64,000 nt of DNA from Symbiodinium sp. CCMP2592 (GCA_905221615.1 CAJNDT010001879.1:1-64000); one strand, 5' to 3'. Counted from the first letter of the stretch, positions 34,801-44,649 are shown. Made by a program: numbers and translations. The notes: a model not told the origin generated them from the letters alone.

Positions 34801-37800
34801 GATAATGGCCGCGAGGCCTTGCTGCAAATGGTTGATCACAAGCGCGGCATGTGCGTGCACCGACGTCCGCCATGGGACTTGTGGCACAGAGGTCAGCACT
34901 TGACCAACCGCTTCCCTAAGGGAGGGATCGGAGAACATGGCTGGCGGAAGGCGTGGCCTCCGCTGCTGCTTTTTGGCTCCCGGCATGCTCATTCGCACCT
35001 CGCACTGGACCAGGGTGGCTAGATGGTCAATCCCTGCAGTTGCAACCTGAATGCCAGGGTCAACCCAAGCTCGACAGTCTCCCACCTGCCAATCCCTCGG
35101 CACAGCAACCAAGTCCGGTCGACACGGCTTGCCGTTGCGTTTCTGGAAGAAGGTAGCGCCAGGACCATACTGGCATTCCGCAAAGGAGCATGGAAGCCAG
35201 CAGCAGTTGTCGCGGAGAAGCTCATGGAGGTAGGCCCCTGCCGCATCCTCTTCTTCCTGGCCAACGGTCGAAATGAAGTCAGAGGGCACACTGCCAACAG
35301 AGCAATTCATATCGCCTGCTATCACAACTGGATCCCGGCGTCGGTGCTTTAGCAGGAGGGCTGCGGTGGTTCGCCACCACTCCGTCAAGATAGGGCGTTC
35401 GGTGGCCCTGTGTGGTGCGTGAAGCGAGCAGAAGAGGAGGGACATCTTGCCGGAAGTGTACCTAGCAATGATCCTGCGAGGGTCAGCATGACAGACGCTG
35501 AAGTTCTTTTCAGCAAAAGTGAGGCTCACAGCTTGCCCCCCACGCGAGCGTAGCACTGCATGTCCTGCACGAAACCATAGCTCTGTGCCATGATGGCCGC
35601 GGTCAGCTCCACCTGCGTATCTTAAGAAGCCTCCTATCCGAGAGAAACCCTGCGGGCAGCGTGTCTCTTGTAAAGCCGCAACCGAAACCAAGCAGTCCGT
35701 GAGTTGGCGCGCCAGCAAAGCTGCGCGCGCTGGGCTTTGATGAAGGCCATGGCCACCTGCACCATGGCCAGCGTCGTCTTCTGTGCACGCCCCTAAACTC
35801 AAAGTGTTAAAAGAAGCCACACAGAGGCTGCAGTCCCACTGCAAGTCTGCGGCGCTGCACGGATCCGGATCATCGCTAGTCTCCGTGGGGAGGAAGGGCC
35901 GGATCATCTGATCATAGCTTAGACCCTGATGCCAGCAATCATGGCCCAGGTCAGACACCCCAAGAGGTGGAAGCGCTGGGTCCCCCTGCTGCTGTCGCAT
36001 CACAATCACTGCCCACGGCAAGTGGGGTGCACCACCGTTCAACCAAAAGCATAGGTCTTCTTCTGGCAGGCTGAGTGATGTGGCAACTGCCCTGCCCCCG
36101 GCTCCAATTTTGGCCAGACCGTCAGCAACTTCATTGAAGAAATGTCCTTGGTGCCCCGGTATGCAGGCAAAGCGGTCACTGCCATGGTAACGGTTCCTCC
36201 TAAGATCAAAGGCGTGGCACATTGCCTGAGCACTGCCCCCCGTCTTACAAGCAAAGGAACCGTCTGCCCCGTGTAAGGCGGAAACACAGTCTGACAGAAA
36301 AGTAGTTGGCTGCTGCGGGAATTTCGCCCAGGCAATGAGTGCAGCAGAGGTCAGGGCGAAACATTCGGCCACATAGGCAGAGAGCTGCTCCCCTTGTCCT
36401 AGGATCCACTGTGGGACATTACCATAGTCCGCTCCAATGACCCCCCATGCAGTGTCAAGGAAAATACAGGCCCAGCCTGCAAAAGCATCACGGACCTTGG
36501 AAGCCGGAGTGAAGGATCCATCCGTGAAGCACAGAATGCCTTGGAAACCGTCTTGCTGTGCCTGCTGAACAGCACTCTTGGCTGTGCTCATCAAGTCCGG
36601 GACTACATCGAAGGGAGGCTGACCTAAGATGGTCGTCCAAGGCTTGAGATTGATCGACAGGCTCCGAAGCTGGTTGAATTGCTGCCAGGTGAACCCTAGT
36701 GGAGTGGAGCCAAAGCGCACATCTTGCTCTGCAGGGGTAACCGGAAGCCGTGCAGGGGGTGAGATCACTGCCTCCAGGCGGAGGGGCAGTTTGGCTGTAG
36801 CTCCTCGATGGCCTTGGCGGACAGGGGGGAAGGCTTCAAGAAGTACTTCAAGGGTGGCTGCCGTCACAGCGAAGGCAGAACAGTCTGATGCAGCTGCGGC
36901 TTCCTCAAGCAGGGTCGGATGAGTGTCACGGGACCAACGACCAGACAGGTCGTCAAGGTTCGGACCTGGTCTCCCTGTAGAATCCTCGTCATCGGAGCTA
37001 TCCCCGAGCTCGAGGATATAGGTTTGCGGCTGCAGCCTTTTGCCTCGACACGGAGTGGGGATGGCTCGTCGATCGGCACTGACGGTGGAAGTGCTTCCGG
37101 ATGTGATGTGGCACACGCCCTCTATGGGGGCTGCTGTCCACACAGTGGATTTTGCGCTGGAGTCTGCGTCTGTGGAGAAAGGATTGCAATGTTGCGAATT
37201 TGGAAGGTCCACACGAATTTGGACCCCTCCCACCGGCTGGCAAAGTGCAAGCAGACACGAGATGAGGAGCAGACCTCCAAGGCGGGACTGCGCCGAGTGC
37301 GCGAGCACACAACTGACATGACGCCAGCACAGCATAAGACATTGCGCCACAACCAGGAGGCAAGGGGTGAGGAGAAGAGGCCCTGATGTAAGGGCATATT
37401 GAATGAAAGCTTCTCTACACATTGCAACTCGACTGGCATAGTCCATTGCCTCAACAGAAGAGTTTTCAACGCACTGGCCTTGTCCTGAACAGGTAGCCCA
37501 AGTAGCAAGGTCCCAGCACGACATTATGCTGGCCATTGCATCTATGGCATCACCGGTGGAGCCTGTCCCTGCATCACGCGAAGGTGCGGGGACAGCAGGC
37601 AAATCCTGGCTGGATGATCCTGGTCTGTCGGAGTCATTCGAGTCCGATCGTCCGTCGTCAGGCTCGGGGCCAGCTGCATCCACATCATCTTCGGCTGGCA
37701 CAGGGTCAGCTTCACCAGAAACCGGCAGGAAGAGTACGACAAGGACCGTACCTTGGTCGACGTGCCGTATATTGTCCTCTGGCTCTGCCGGATTACGTCC

Positions 37801-39033
37801 ACCAGCAAGGACCGGGGTATGAGTGACGGGGCACATCTGCTGGGAGCGAGCCAAAATGGGCCTGACCTGTACCTGACCACCTCGAGCGACTCCCCAAGTC
37901 ATGCCACACAAGATAGGCCGCATGTCGAGCATGTAGAGGACCTGATCGTCCCTTCGCTGGACTGATTGGGTGGTGATGAACACTGCCGACCCCCAGATCC
38001 CGAAGTCGAAGTGGTCAATCAGACTGGGGCGCGTCGGTTGGATGATCAAACGGTTCGGGTCATATCCCAGGGCTTGCGCAATGGCCTCGCGCTGCGAACC
38101 TGTGCTCCATGGCGCTCTCAGGAATTGCAGCGGCTCATCATCGGTGAGAAGCAAGAACCACATGCCGTCAAGGCCTGGTAATGGCTGGCTACGGTCCCAA
38201 CTCAAGGTGTCCTGCAACATATCCTGTAAGCGCGTTACAGTGAAAGGTGGATGCCCGATGGGAACAAAGGTCACACAGAAGCCCGTATCGATGCCAATCG
38301 CGTCACGGTCGCCTAGCGGCATCACCCTGTCATGAACATACACCTCAACAGTAGCTTGTCCCGGTAGCCTGGCAATGGCAAGGAGGGACGCACGGGTTGT
38401 CACAGGCGCACACAGTGAACAGAAGATCGTACCATTGACGCGCGAGCAATCTAGAACGACATACTTGTCGGTGTTCCAAGTTGGCAACGCAAGGCCCACG
38501 GCATACGCCGCAACTGGCTGCGGGTGCGCAAAAACAACCGTCGGGAAACGCTCGGCCAGGCGACGTGAGCGGTTATTTTGCAGCGCCGCATGTGCCGCAA
38601 TCATATCTGTTCCCATTGGTAAGTCAACGTCAACAACTTCTGGCAGATACTCTGGTGCAAAGAGCAAAAAGCGCGCCTGAAGTGTAGCCGGGCCTACTTC
38701 TCCCTCTAAACCCTCAGCGGGTCTAGGGCGGGTAAGGATCGGTGGGGGGATGCCTGGCGGCCTATCTTCCCACAGGGCAAGGGGATCATTGGTATGAGGA
38801 TTCTGCTGCGCTTCACCTGACATTGCTGTGGTGGTGCCTGCCGGGGTATCAGGAATCCTGTGGGTGCGTACCCCACTGGCAACAAGGTCGTCAGGGTATG
38901 GCAAGTCTGACCGCTCGCCAGGGCCAGTTCTGTGCTCGCGTACATAGACTGCACCATGCACTGGGTCGTGCCTCAAACGACGGCTCCTAGGGGCCTCTGC
39001 CTCTTGGTCCAAAGCCGGGTCGGTCATAGTCAT
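31876..39033 (-). CDS. LINE ORF2: RNase H, endonuclease, reverse transcriptase, C2H2 fingers
   Basis: 2,385 codons from ATG at 39,033; the frame is open further upstream, so this is not the native start. Domains by approximate residue: an N-terminal unknown domain (FAPEYLPEVVDVDLP); two hydrophobic stretches at ~545-600; RNase HI at ~820-980 with LCFTDGSF, VAECFAL, LSDCVSALHG and NEVADGLAKIG; exonuclease-endonuclease-phosphatase domain at ~1070-1340 with SFNTLSLG, ALQETRCPQGF and VIAGDMNCS; RT at ~1600-1960 with AAGMDGVPNELM, FSDIASAFYNVV and WADDTATM, a Trp in place of the usual Tyr/Phe; C2H2-like fingers at ~2230-2295. RNase H before the endonuclease is unusual, since LINE families I know place it after RT. 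The protein would nick the target and copy the RNA in place. Confidence 0.9.
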   Translation of the reverse strand: MTMTDPALDQEAEAPRSRRLRHDPVHGAVYVREHRTGPGERSDLPYPDDLVASGVRTHRIPDTPAGTTTAMSGEAQQNPHTNDPLALWEDRPPGIPPPILTRPRPAEGLEGEVGPATLQARFLLFAPEYLPEVVDVDLPMGTDMIAAHAALQNNRSRRLAERFPTVVFAHPQPVAAYAVGLALPTWNTDKYVVLDCSRVNGTIFCSLCAPVTTRASLLAIARLPGQATVEVYVHDRVMPLGDRDAIGIDTGFCVTFVPIGHPPFTVTRLQDMLQDTLSWDRSQPLPGLDGMWFLLLTDDEPLQFLRAPWSTGSQREAIAQALGYDPNRLIIQPTRPSLIDHFDFGIWGSAVFITTQSVQRRDDQVLYMLDMRPILCGMTWGVARGGQVQVRPILARSQQMCPVTHTPVLAGGRNPAEPEDNIRHVDQGTVLVVLFLPVSGEADPVPAEDDVDAAGPEPDDGRSDSNDSDRPGSSSQDLPAVPAPSRDAGTGSTGDAIDAMASIMSCWDLATWATCSGQGQCVENSSVEAMDYASRVAMCREAFIQYALTSGPLLLTPCLLVVAQCLMLCWRHVSCVLAHSAQSRLGGLLLISCLLALCQPVGGVQIRVDLPNSQHCNPFSTDADSSAKSTVWTAAPIEGVCHITSGSTSTVSADRRAIPTPCRGKRLQPQTYILELGDSSDDEDSTGRPGPNLDDLSGRWSRDTHPTLLEEAAAASDCSAFAVTAATLEVLLEAFPPVRQGHRGATAKLPLRLEAVISPPARLPVTPAEQDVRFGSTPLGFTWQQFNQLRSLSINLKPWTTILGQPPFDVVPDLMSTAKSAVQQAQQDGFQGILCFTDGSFTPASKVRDAFAGWACIFLDTAWGVIGADYGNVPQWILGQGEQLSAYVAECFALTSAALIAWAKFPQQPTTFLSDCVSALHGADGSFACKTGGSAQAMCHAFDLRRNRYHGSDRFACIPGHQGHFFNEVADGLAKIGAGGRAVATSLSLPEEDLCFWLNGGAPHLPWAVIVMRQQQGDPALPPLGVSDLGHDCWHQGLSYDQMIRPFLPTETSDDPDPCSAADLQWDCSLCVASFNTLSLGACTEDDAGHGAGGHGLHQSPARAALLARQLTDCLVSVAALQETRCPQGFSRIGGFLRYAGGADRGHHGTELWFRAGHAVLRSRGGQAVSLTFAEKNFSVCHADPRRIIARYTSGKMSLLFCSLHAPHRATERPILTEWWRTTAALLLKHRRRDPVVIAGDMNCSVGSVPSDFISTVGQEEEDAAGAYLHELLRDNCCWLPCSFAECQYGPGATFFQKRNGKPCRPDLVAVPRDWQVGDCRAWVDPGIQVATAGIDHLATLVQCEVRMSMPGAKKQQRRPRLPPAMFSDPSLREAVGQVLTSVPQVPWRTSVHAHAALVINHLQQGLAAIIPAKPSRPHHVYLQNTTWDLQKHVTSLKRRLGKLQQQCRCSLLAFCLAIWRGDTQSAKDTPWYGPWADRALTAHVLYLYHIRVGSKKLWLACKSDRAEYTAALAERLASGPNSEVHDALHKLLRHKRKKAYAPEPLPQVKDASGVVCPDAASAMKRWRDYFAAMEAGTVIPTQALGPRLDVCHLDWPAPPDTSELPTRPDLVRLMLSSKAGKAAGMDGVPNELMRSYATLCADLLFPLLMKLLFRGQEPMGMKGGLAVWFHKGRGPKDLCASFRQIILLPCFAKIMHQAVRPAIRDLYVQQTPTLQLGGKPGQSVCFGAHLVRAFLRHNLRLRQSCFVLFSDIASAFYNVVRQLVASCGTSDEGEPQLEQICKGLGLTADEAEMLRKHVREKTGLQRAGASPWLEATAQHLSDRSWFLLRDDSMAVLTARGTRPGSSWADILFGMLVGRILDERDAMEGLSPDSAAALPRLPWDGKKILEGCSSQEATIPIGDLVWADDTATMRVGKASSRLASAIATCVGSLCDAFANFGFRMSFGPNKTAVLAQAAGPGSRAARRQLFGPAGHKGAIHALRETSQPVEVPLVACYRHLGAFQAVRGSMLVELKYRAAQAWTAFAEGRHKVYKAKGVPISRRAFILKASVIPKFLYGCGSWPALNRQELQAFSGTLWSMYRAICGFPAEGDQHIHACTVLALTELPGPQETLHVQSLLYLRLLVRSGPAELWAALRTDAEYLGALKAALEWLFRWTHKTCTLQHPLQDWDAWSTFMCEQPGRFKGLLLRAQGLEVCRQRVLATLDGLYRALKQQAPASRPEDVPSDAFVEACIPCARLFGSRVAWAGHAARAHGYRSRAYLLGKSPICHACGRTYGTVGRLRRHLISSTKCITRWGRFSPSQDGKALAECVHPQMPPFPIPGTFSALEALDTEDSVSTGLLSALHALEEVDESVVWEVVSEVAEPLQVLRNTVQKWADEHTDVG

Positions 39034-39244
39034 AGTGCCTTGTAGGTCGTCATGGCGAACTTTTATTGCGCTGCTCCCAAAGGCATGTTGCTCTGTAGAG
39101 TGCCTTGCGCCAGCACTTGCATGGCTAGGACGCTCTCTTGGCGAGCGTGATCGGGGCGCTCCTGGTGGAGCCTGCGAAGCTGGGGCATTGACCGGCTGAG
39201 GTGGTGGAGGACCCTTGGTGGGGAATCTGCAAGTGCCGCCCTCT

Positions 39245-40863
39245 CACCGCTTGGTGACTCAGTGTCATTATTGCTGTCTGAGGAGGTTTCTCCATCAGAG
39301 TCACTGTGCAGTGCGGCCCATATGCCCGTTCTCACGAAGCCGAAGGTGAGCACATCGCCCTCCTTAATGTGAGAAAACCTTGTCTGTTAGGTCGCGGCCT
39401 GCAGACCAAGGTATAGGAAGGAGGAGGGCGAGCATTGATATAACGCAACAAGAACGACACTGCCACTCTCGGTTCATCAAGGTACACATGCATCACAGGC
39501 ACGTTGGCCAAACGAGGGTCAAGGAACACGACAATGCCTTCCCTTTCTGGCCGTGGTTGCACTGGAGTAATGGACAGCACTTCTCGGCAAACATGTCCGT
39601 GGTAGCACACATTGCTCAGTGCATCGCCTGCTGCTGTGCAGAAGAGTGTCGTGTCCGGGGTCCGGTTGACCAGTTCTGCAAAATGCGTCCTCACATCAGT
39701 GCTTGGAAACCTCCGACGCGAAAAAAGGGAATGGTGGTCGCCGTGCAATGCGTAGACCGGCCTATCACCTGGGGCTTCTGGAAACACGGGTTCGGCAAAC
39801 CACCATTGGGGCCTATCTAAGCGCGTGGAGAGTGGGCAGTCCCAGGAAGCTGCACCGCCTTCCGACTGGAACTAGATTACCCCTCCTGTGACGGCTAGGA
39901 AAGTGTCCCCGGGGGCCAAAGCCCGGGAATGCCCGAAGGCAAAGGCACTCCAAGAATGCAATCCGTGATGCTGAGCCTCACGCACACAGTCACCATATCG
40001 CATGTGCTTGTCAACATATGCTGCGTATGTCGGTCCCCCCAAGGCCGTGAGATCGAATTCAACAACCTCCAGGCCCGAAGAGTCTACCCACTCTGGATAG
40101 AGGATCAGCGAGCCATGGTCTGCGGCCAATTGTGGAACAGTGGCCGCAACATTCTGCTCAAAGTCAGAAGGAGGCATCTGTAGGGCCGACTTGGCAGCCT
40201 CGACAAAGGCAGGAAGCGGGCAGGGTAGCGGTAGGTCGAAGTCTGCTACCCTCATATGGTAGTGGGGCGCAAAAACCCGGCATATCAGAACCGTTCTACC
40301 CCCAACCGATTCCTCTGAGGCACCATCATCATCCTGAGGAGCAATGTCATCGTTTTGTTGCAAGGGTGCCTGCAGGACGTGTAGCTGGGCATGGTTGGCC
40401 CAGCTGAGTCTCAACTGAAGATCGCGGTCGTCCAGAACTGACGGCGTATTGTCTTGCCATGGCCTGGGTGGGAAAGGGTCAGGGCATAGTCGTGCAGCCG
40501 TTATGAGGATGTCGACCGCTTCTCCCCAAAGCGGCGTAGTTGCCCATGCAACTGTCGGCAATTGCCAGAACAATGTACGTTTGATCCAAGCTGCCAACGG
40601 CCTACTGCCTGAAGAGGCATGCAGGTTCCTGCGCATGGTATCACCTTGTCGAAGCAATGCCTCCTTAGGCCTGTTGGTGGCACGTGTATGCACTCGGCCT
40701 ATCTCTGCTAGTGGAACCAGTGCACGGAGCAGAGGTTGCATCGTGGGAAAAGCAAGGGTCCTATGCGGCCATATGCGATGCACACGAGCAGGTCGCAACA
40801 AAAGGACGTTCAGCAAGACATGGCTCAGGAGTGCAAAGTGCAGTATCAGTGGAGCGACCCATT
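39245..40863 (-). pseudogene. Broken N-terminal part of LINE ORF2
   Basis: Coding sequence upstream of the long frame, in pieces. From about 40,863 to 39,332 one frame is open except for TAG at 39,874-39,872 (GDTFLAVTGGVI before it, FQSEGGAASWDCPLS after it). Near 39,350 coding moves to a second frame (HSDSDGETSSDSNND), and near 39,245 to the main frame, Pro-rich (PPPPQPVNAPASQ), which runs into the long ORF. The first part contains VFAPHYHMRVADFDLP, resembling the N-terminal domain of the long frame and suggesting a duplicated domain. Another shift near 40,870 may connect to a frame reading FITLPMEDDVTAAWETWL. Breaks are by inspection; sequencing error is possible. Confidence 0.65.
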
Positions 40864-41602
40864 CTCAACTGAGTGCACAGCGTCAGGAGCCAGGTCTCCC
40901 ACGCAGCTGTAACATCGTCTTCCATCGGAAGTGTTATGAACACAGCTTGTCTGGCCACTGGCAACATTCCAGGTCTTAGGGCAGGGTGTGGGCCTAAACC
41001 AGAAATGTCAACCGGGCAAGGGTCTAAAACCCAAAGGGGGCTGAGTAAAGAGGGGATGGTGACGGGGCGGCAGCCAAATTCCAAGGCGCCTTGTCCCCAC
41101 ACGACATCAAAGCGGGTAGACACCTGACAGGAACCGGTCGTCGCCCCTGCGCCACCGATACGACTGTTAGGCACTCGGCACTGAAAAGTGTCACACCGAA
41201 ACAATGGCTTGGAGCAAAGCCCCAGTGCTGGAAGGAGAGTATTTCCCTGCACAAAACCCAGCTTGTCCTCGGGACACACCAAAGAGGAACCGACCGCCGT
41301 GCATGCGTAAACCCAAAGCATGCGTGAGGCCGGCACCAGCAGGAGCAGACAATCGGCAACAAATCGGCGAGGACTATGTACACCTCGAAGAACCCATTCT
41401 GCACAGCTGAGCTCACTCTTTATGTACATAGCCTCCACGCAAAGTCCCCGATCATGGCACGGCGTGGGGACGAGGGTACATAGGACGGCTGGACCCGACA
41501 GCACACGGCAAGGCGGGTCACAGCTATCCGTCACCTTCCGACTCCCAGCCTGGCTATCGCGGAGACTTTGCAGTGGCATCGGCCGCGGTAGTGGGACATC
41601 GC

Positions 41603-42853
41603 TCAGTGGTCCAGTCGTCCGAGCCCTGGCGAAGCCGCCTGCAGTTCGTCTGGGTCCACATCCACCACATTGAGATTCGTTGCCCGGTTTCCGGAGACCT
41701 CTCCCGGAGGTCGAGCATGCTCGCTTCCGTGAGCTCCCTGCGAAGAGCCCGTTGAATCCGCATGGCCAGGGGTCGGTGGAGCTAGTGGAACTGGCAACCC
41801 AAACGGTCGCATTGCACTCCGTCGGGCTTCCTGAAGCTTGTCGGCGAGGCTGGTTGTGTGGGGCGATGGCACCTGAGGAGCATTCTTGGTGGACTCCTTC
41901 ACTCCCACACGTGCCTTCAGGGCACGGACTGCTGCTATCGAGTCTGCATCCATAGGCAGGATCGGTCTTGTCAAAGGTCCAGACGAAGGTGCCCTGCCCA
42001 CAGCAACTGCCGCTTCGGAGGGCGCCACCGGACCCCGGTCTCCGGCCAGAACCCGTGGGCTGGCCGCCATGTATGGATCCCGTGACACGGTTGGCGATGC
42101 TGCATTGTATGCCGGCACCCGGGCTTGTTCCATCCTCGGCGGCACAGCTAGTCCTGGCGGTACTGCTGCCAAACTGTGCCCTGCAGGACCTGCCGGCGTC
42201 GTCCCAGTAAGCAGCAACTCGTCCAGCTGCTTGCCTAATGTAGCCGAGTCCAACTCCATGGGCACCTCCTCCTGAGCATCGGCAAAGAGGTGTCTCCAAG
42301 CTTGCAAGGCCTGATCCTGGCCAGCATTCTTGGGAGCAATGCCCTCCATCGCTCGTCCAAGGACCTCTCGAGCATTCGCCTCCTGTGCCGTGGCCTCTGC
42401 CGTCTCGTGCTCGAGCCTGTCCAGGTCCGCCAAGTGTCTCTGATATTCCTGCACAAAGGAATTCTTCAGTTCCAGCTGGTAGGTCTCCCATCGCCGTGCT
42501 TTTTGCTGCACCTCTGTATGCAGCTTCGCGACCTTGTTCTCCGCTTTCCGCAGAAGATTGACAGCATCCTGTGCAATCCGGGCAAGGCTGTTGCGGCCTT
42601 GCTGAGGTCCTTGCGGATTGCGCCGTTCGGCCACCACCGCCACACCGGAGGGTTCGGTCCAGTCGGTGTCGTAAGCCGGAAAGGCACGGCTCTTGGCTTT
42701 CGCTTTCGGAGACGGGGAGTGCTTCCTCCATGTCTCGTACGCCCCATGCCAGTAGCGTTTGGATCCACCATAGGATCCGTATGGCTCCCAGCCTTGTTGG
42801 TCTTCCTCTGCTTCCCATGTCTTCTGATCTTTTCTTGCTCTGCTCTTTCCCAT
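41603..42853 (-). CDS. LINE ORF1, coiled-coil protein
   Basis: 416 codons from the first ATG (42,853); the frame is open upstream to a GTG at 43,042. It starts MGKSRARKDQKTWEAEEDQQ and has a basic, Tyr/Gly/Trp-rich N terminus. A long coiled coil of about 100 residues follows (NLLRKAENKVAKLHTEVQQ onward, with KNSFVQEYQRHLADLDRLEH), then a Pro/Ala/Ser-rich tail. It ends in TGA. ORF1 proteins of LINEs are RNA chaperones that trimerise through coiled coils. No RRM or CCHC knuckle was seen. The role is inferred from position and coiled coil. Confidence 0.7.
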   Translation of the reverse strand: MGKSRARKDQKTWEAEEDQQGWEPYGSYGGSKRYWHGAYETWRKHSPSPKAKAKSRAFPAYDTDWTEPSGVAVVAERRNPQGPQQGRNSLARIAQDAVNLLRKAENKVAKLHTEVQQKARRWETYQLELKNSFVQEYQRHLADLDRLEHETAEATAQEANAREVLGRAMEGIAPKNAGQDQALQAWRHLFADAQEEVPMELDSATLGKQLDELLLTGTTPAGPAGHSLAAVPPGLAVPPRMEQARVPAYNAASPTVSRDPYMAASPRVLAGDRGPVAPSEAAVAVGRAPSSGPLTRPILPMDADSIAAVRALKARVGVKESTKNAPQVPSPHTTSLADKLQEARRSAMRPFGLPVPLAPPTPGHADSTGSSQGAHGSEHARPPGEVSGNRATNLNVVDVDPDELQAASPGLGRLDH

Positions 42854-43102
42854 AAGAGAGCGAAGCTCAGAAGCAAAGGGAGGGCAGGTGCCGTGATGCC
42901 GAGCAATCCGCGACAGTTGGCGCTTAGATAAGCGCAGGCCAGCCCTTAGTCTTGCCCGAGCTGTTGACCGACGCTTCCGTTGACGTCGGTGCCAGTTCGG
43001 CGATCTCAATGGGCGCGGAATCACTGACCACTTAGGGTACACCTACGCACGGTTTCGTGCTGGGGCCACAATGTTCCGAGCTGTCTCGGCGATTTGAGCC
43101 CT
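42854..43102 (-). other. LINE 5' leader
   Basis: 249 bp between the inferred 5' end of the element and the ORF1 ATG. A basic open reading covers most of it (RRQRKRRSTARARLR), so translation could begin upstream at a non-ATG codon. LINE promoters are usually internal and would lie here; no promoter motif is evident. Confidence 0.5.
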
Positions 43103-43345
43103 ACATACATACATAATCATACATACATGCATGCCTGCATGCATACATACTACGTACATGCGTGCATGGATGCAGACACACATACATCCATCCACATGTT
43201 CTTCTGCCTGCAAACCTGCCGGCCTACCCACCTATGTACCTATACCTACCTACCTACCGAGGTGTGCCCGTAGATAAACTATACAATCCATACATACATA
43301 CATACTGACCTACATAAATACATACATTCATACATGATGCCGGGC
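43103..43345. repeat. Right part of tetranucleotide (CATA)n microsatellite
   Basis: About 240 bp of CATA, CATG, CCTA and related 4-bp units, starting with the 13-bp target duplication. With the left part at 31,330-31,380 it reconstructs a single degenerate array that the LINE entered. Confidence 0.85.
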
Positions 43346-44640
43346 CTGAGCCCCCCCCTCCCCCCCGACCTCATGGTATCCCATCCCCCCCGCCCCTGCT
43401 GTTGTGGTCTTGCTTGGGCTCCTGGTCTCTCGGCTTCTTTCTCTCCCCCCTCCCCTGCGGGGTGGTGCCTGTTTTTTGCGCCGTTTGCTAGGGTAGGCAG
43501 GAACACCAAGCTTAGGTCTAAGTTTTGTGTTTGCTCCAACATGCCACCGAGCAGAAGCTGCAATCTGGCTGACTCGTCGTATGCTACATTGGATTGGCTG
43601 CTGAGCCGCTAGCAAACCTGCAAATGCTTACAGCTATTTGTCAGTAGATGTATTGTCATCCTTATTGCGATTGTTACTTCTTACACTAGAGGCAGCGATG
43701 TTCCCCTTTTTCCGTTGCCGATGGTACCTCTGTCACTGTGGTGTAGCCGTCGCTCTGGTGCACTCGCGGAGCATTGCATTGACACCCGGCGCCCTCGCGG
43801 TTTGCATGGTGGGGTGCGAACCGAGTATGCAACCTGCCCCAAACAAAGACAATCACGCAAATCACGAATACCTGGCAGCTGCTTATGCCCTGTTTGAGAC
43901 GGGGAGATGCCCAGGGAGAACGTGACACCAATAAGGTCCAATCCTAGCGACGATGGGCGGCTTGATATCGCGATGTGACTGCTGTCACAGACGGCCTTGG
44001 GGCGCGGGGGTGTAGAGGGGGGATACCAGGGGGGGGAGGTGATGGGGGGCAGCGGACCGAGACCATACATGCACAGATACACGTCTGCCTCTGCGGGACC
44101 TGATTTGGCCAAGGCCGTCCGTTCGAAATGGCACACAGTATTCTACAGTAGGAAACGTTCGTGTTTGTGACAACGCAGCACTTGTCGCTTGGAGCATGCA
44201 CAATCAGCATCTTCCAAGTTCCTCGATCCTCGCTGTCCACATTGTCTGTCCCAACAAGACATCAAGGTCTCCGATATGCTGTAAGCAGAAACCAGATGTT
44301 CACAATCGTGCGAGGCAGGATTGCACGTGTGTGCGCATGTGTGCTCATGAGTGTGTGCCTGTGCGTATGTGTGTGTGTGGTGTCTCAGTTCCCAGCCGGG
44401 GCCAAAGCATTGAAGCCTCCTAGTGACAAAGACAAAAACTGACAGGAACTTTGCGCGCAGGCCCGCAAGCAAAAACGCCGCGGACTCGGAGCGTAGCAGC
44501 AGCCGGGCGGGGCTTGAAGGTTGGTGCTACTGTTAAATCATCCTGCTTCGACAAACTCAGCTGGCAGAAGCTGTGGACAGGACTGCCCCTGCTTCTCCAG
44601 GTGCGCCTGGAAGTCGGAGACAATGGAAAGTTCCATGAGC
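43346..44640. other. No recognisable gene; C-rich runs and a (GT)n tract
   Basis: Homopolymer-like C runs at 43,351-43,395 and 43,446-43,460, G runs at 44,025-44,050 and a GTGT-rich tract at 44,330-44,385. Open frames on both strands have chance-like composition. Confidence 0.45.
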
Positions 44641-44649
44641 CAAACCCAA

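Larger units (their letters stand above)
31381..43102 (-). mobile_element. Non-LTR retrotransposon (LINE), 11.7 kb, in a microsatellite
   Basis: Minus-strand element with a coiled-coil ORF1 and a giant ORF2 holding RNase H, apurinic-type endonuclease, RT and zinc fingers. It is bounded by a 13-bp direct repeat (31,368-31,380 and 43,103-43,115) inside a (CATA)n array. The 5' leader is about 250 bp and the 3' untranslated part about 39 bp, ending GAGAATGGAAAA before the duplication. Endonuclease plus RT plus target duplication is the standard picture for target-primed reverse transcription. ORF2 now carries at least two frameshifts and two in-frame UAG codons, so this copy is probably inactive although full length. 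Confidence 0.88.

Noticed and set aside
40761..42818. 685-codon minus-strand open frame overlapping LINE ORF1
   Set aside because: Most of it lies on the same bases as the coiled-coil ORF1 in another frame and has Ser/Gly/Cys-rich shadow composition. Only its last part, below about 41,060, may be genuine ORF2 sequence.
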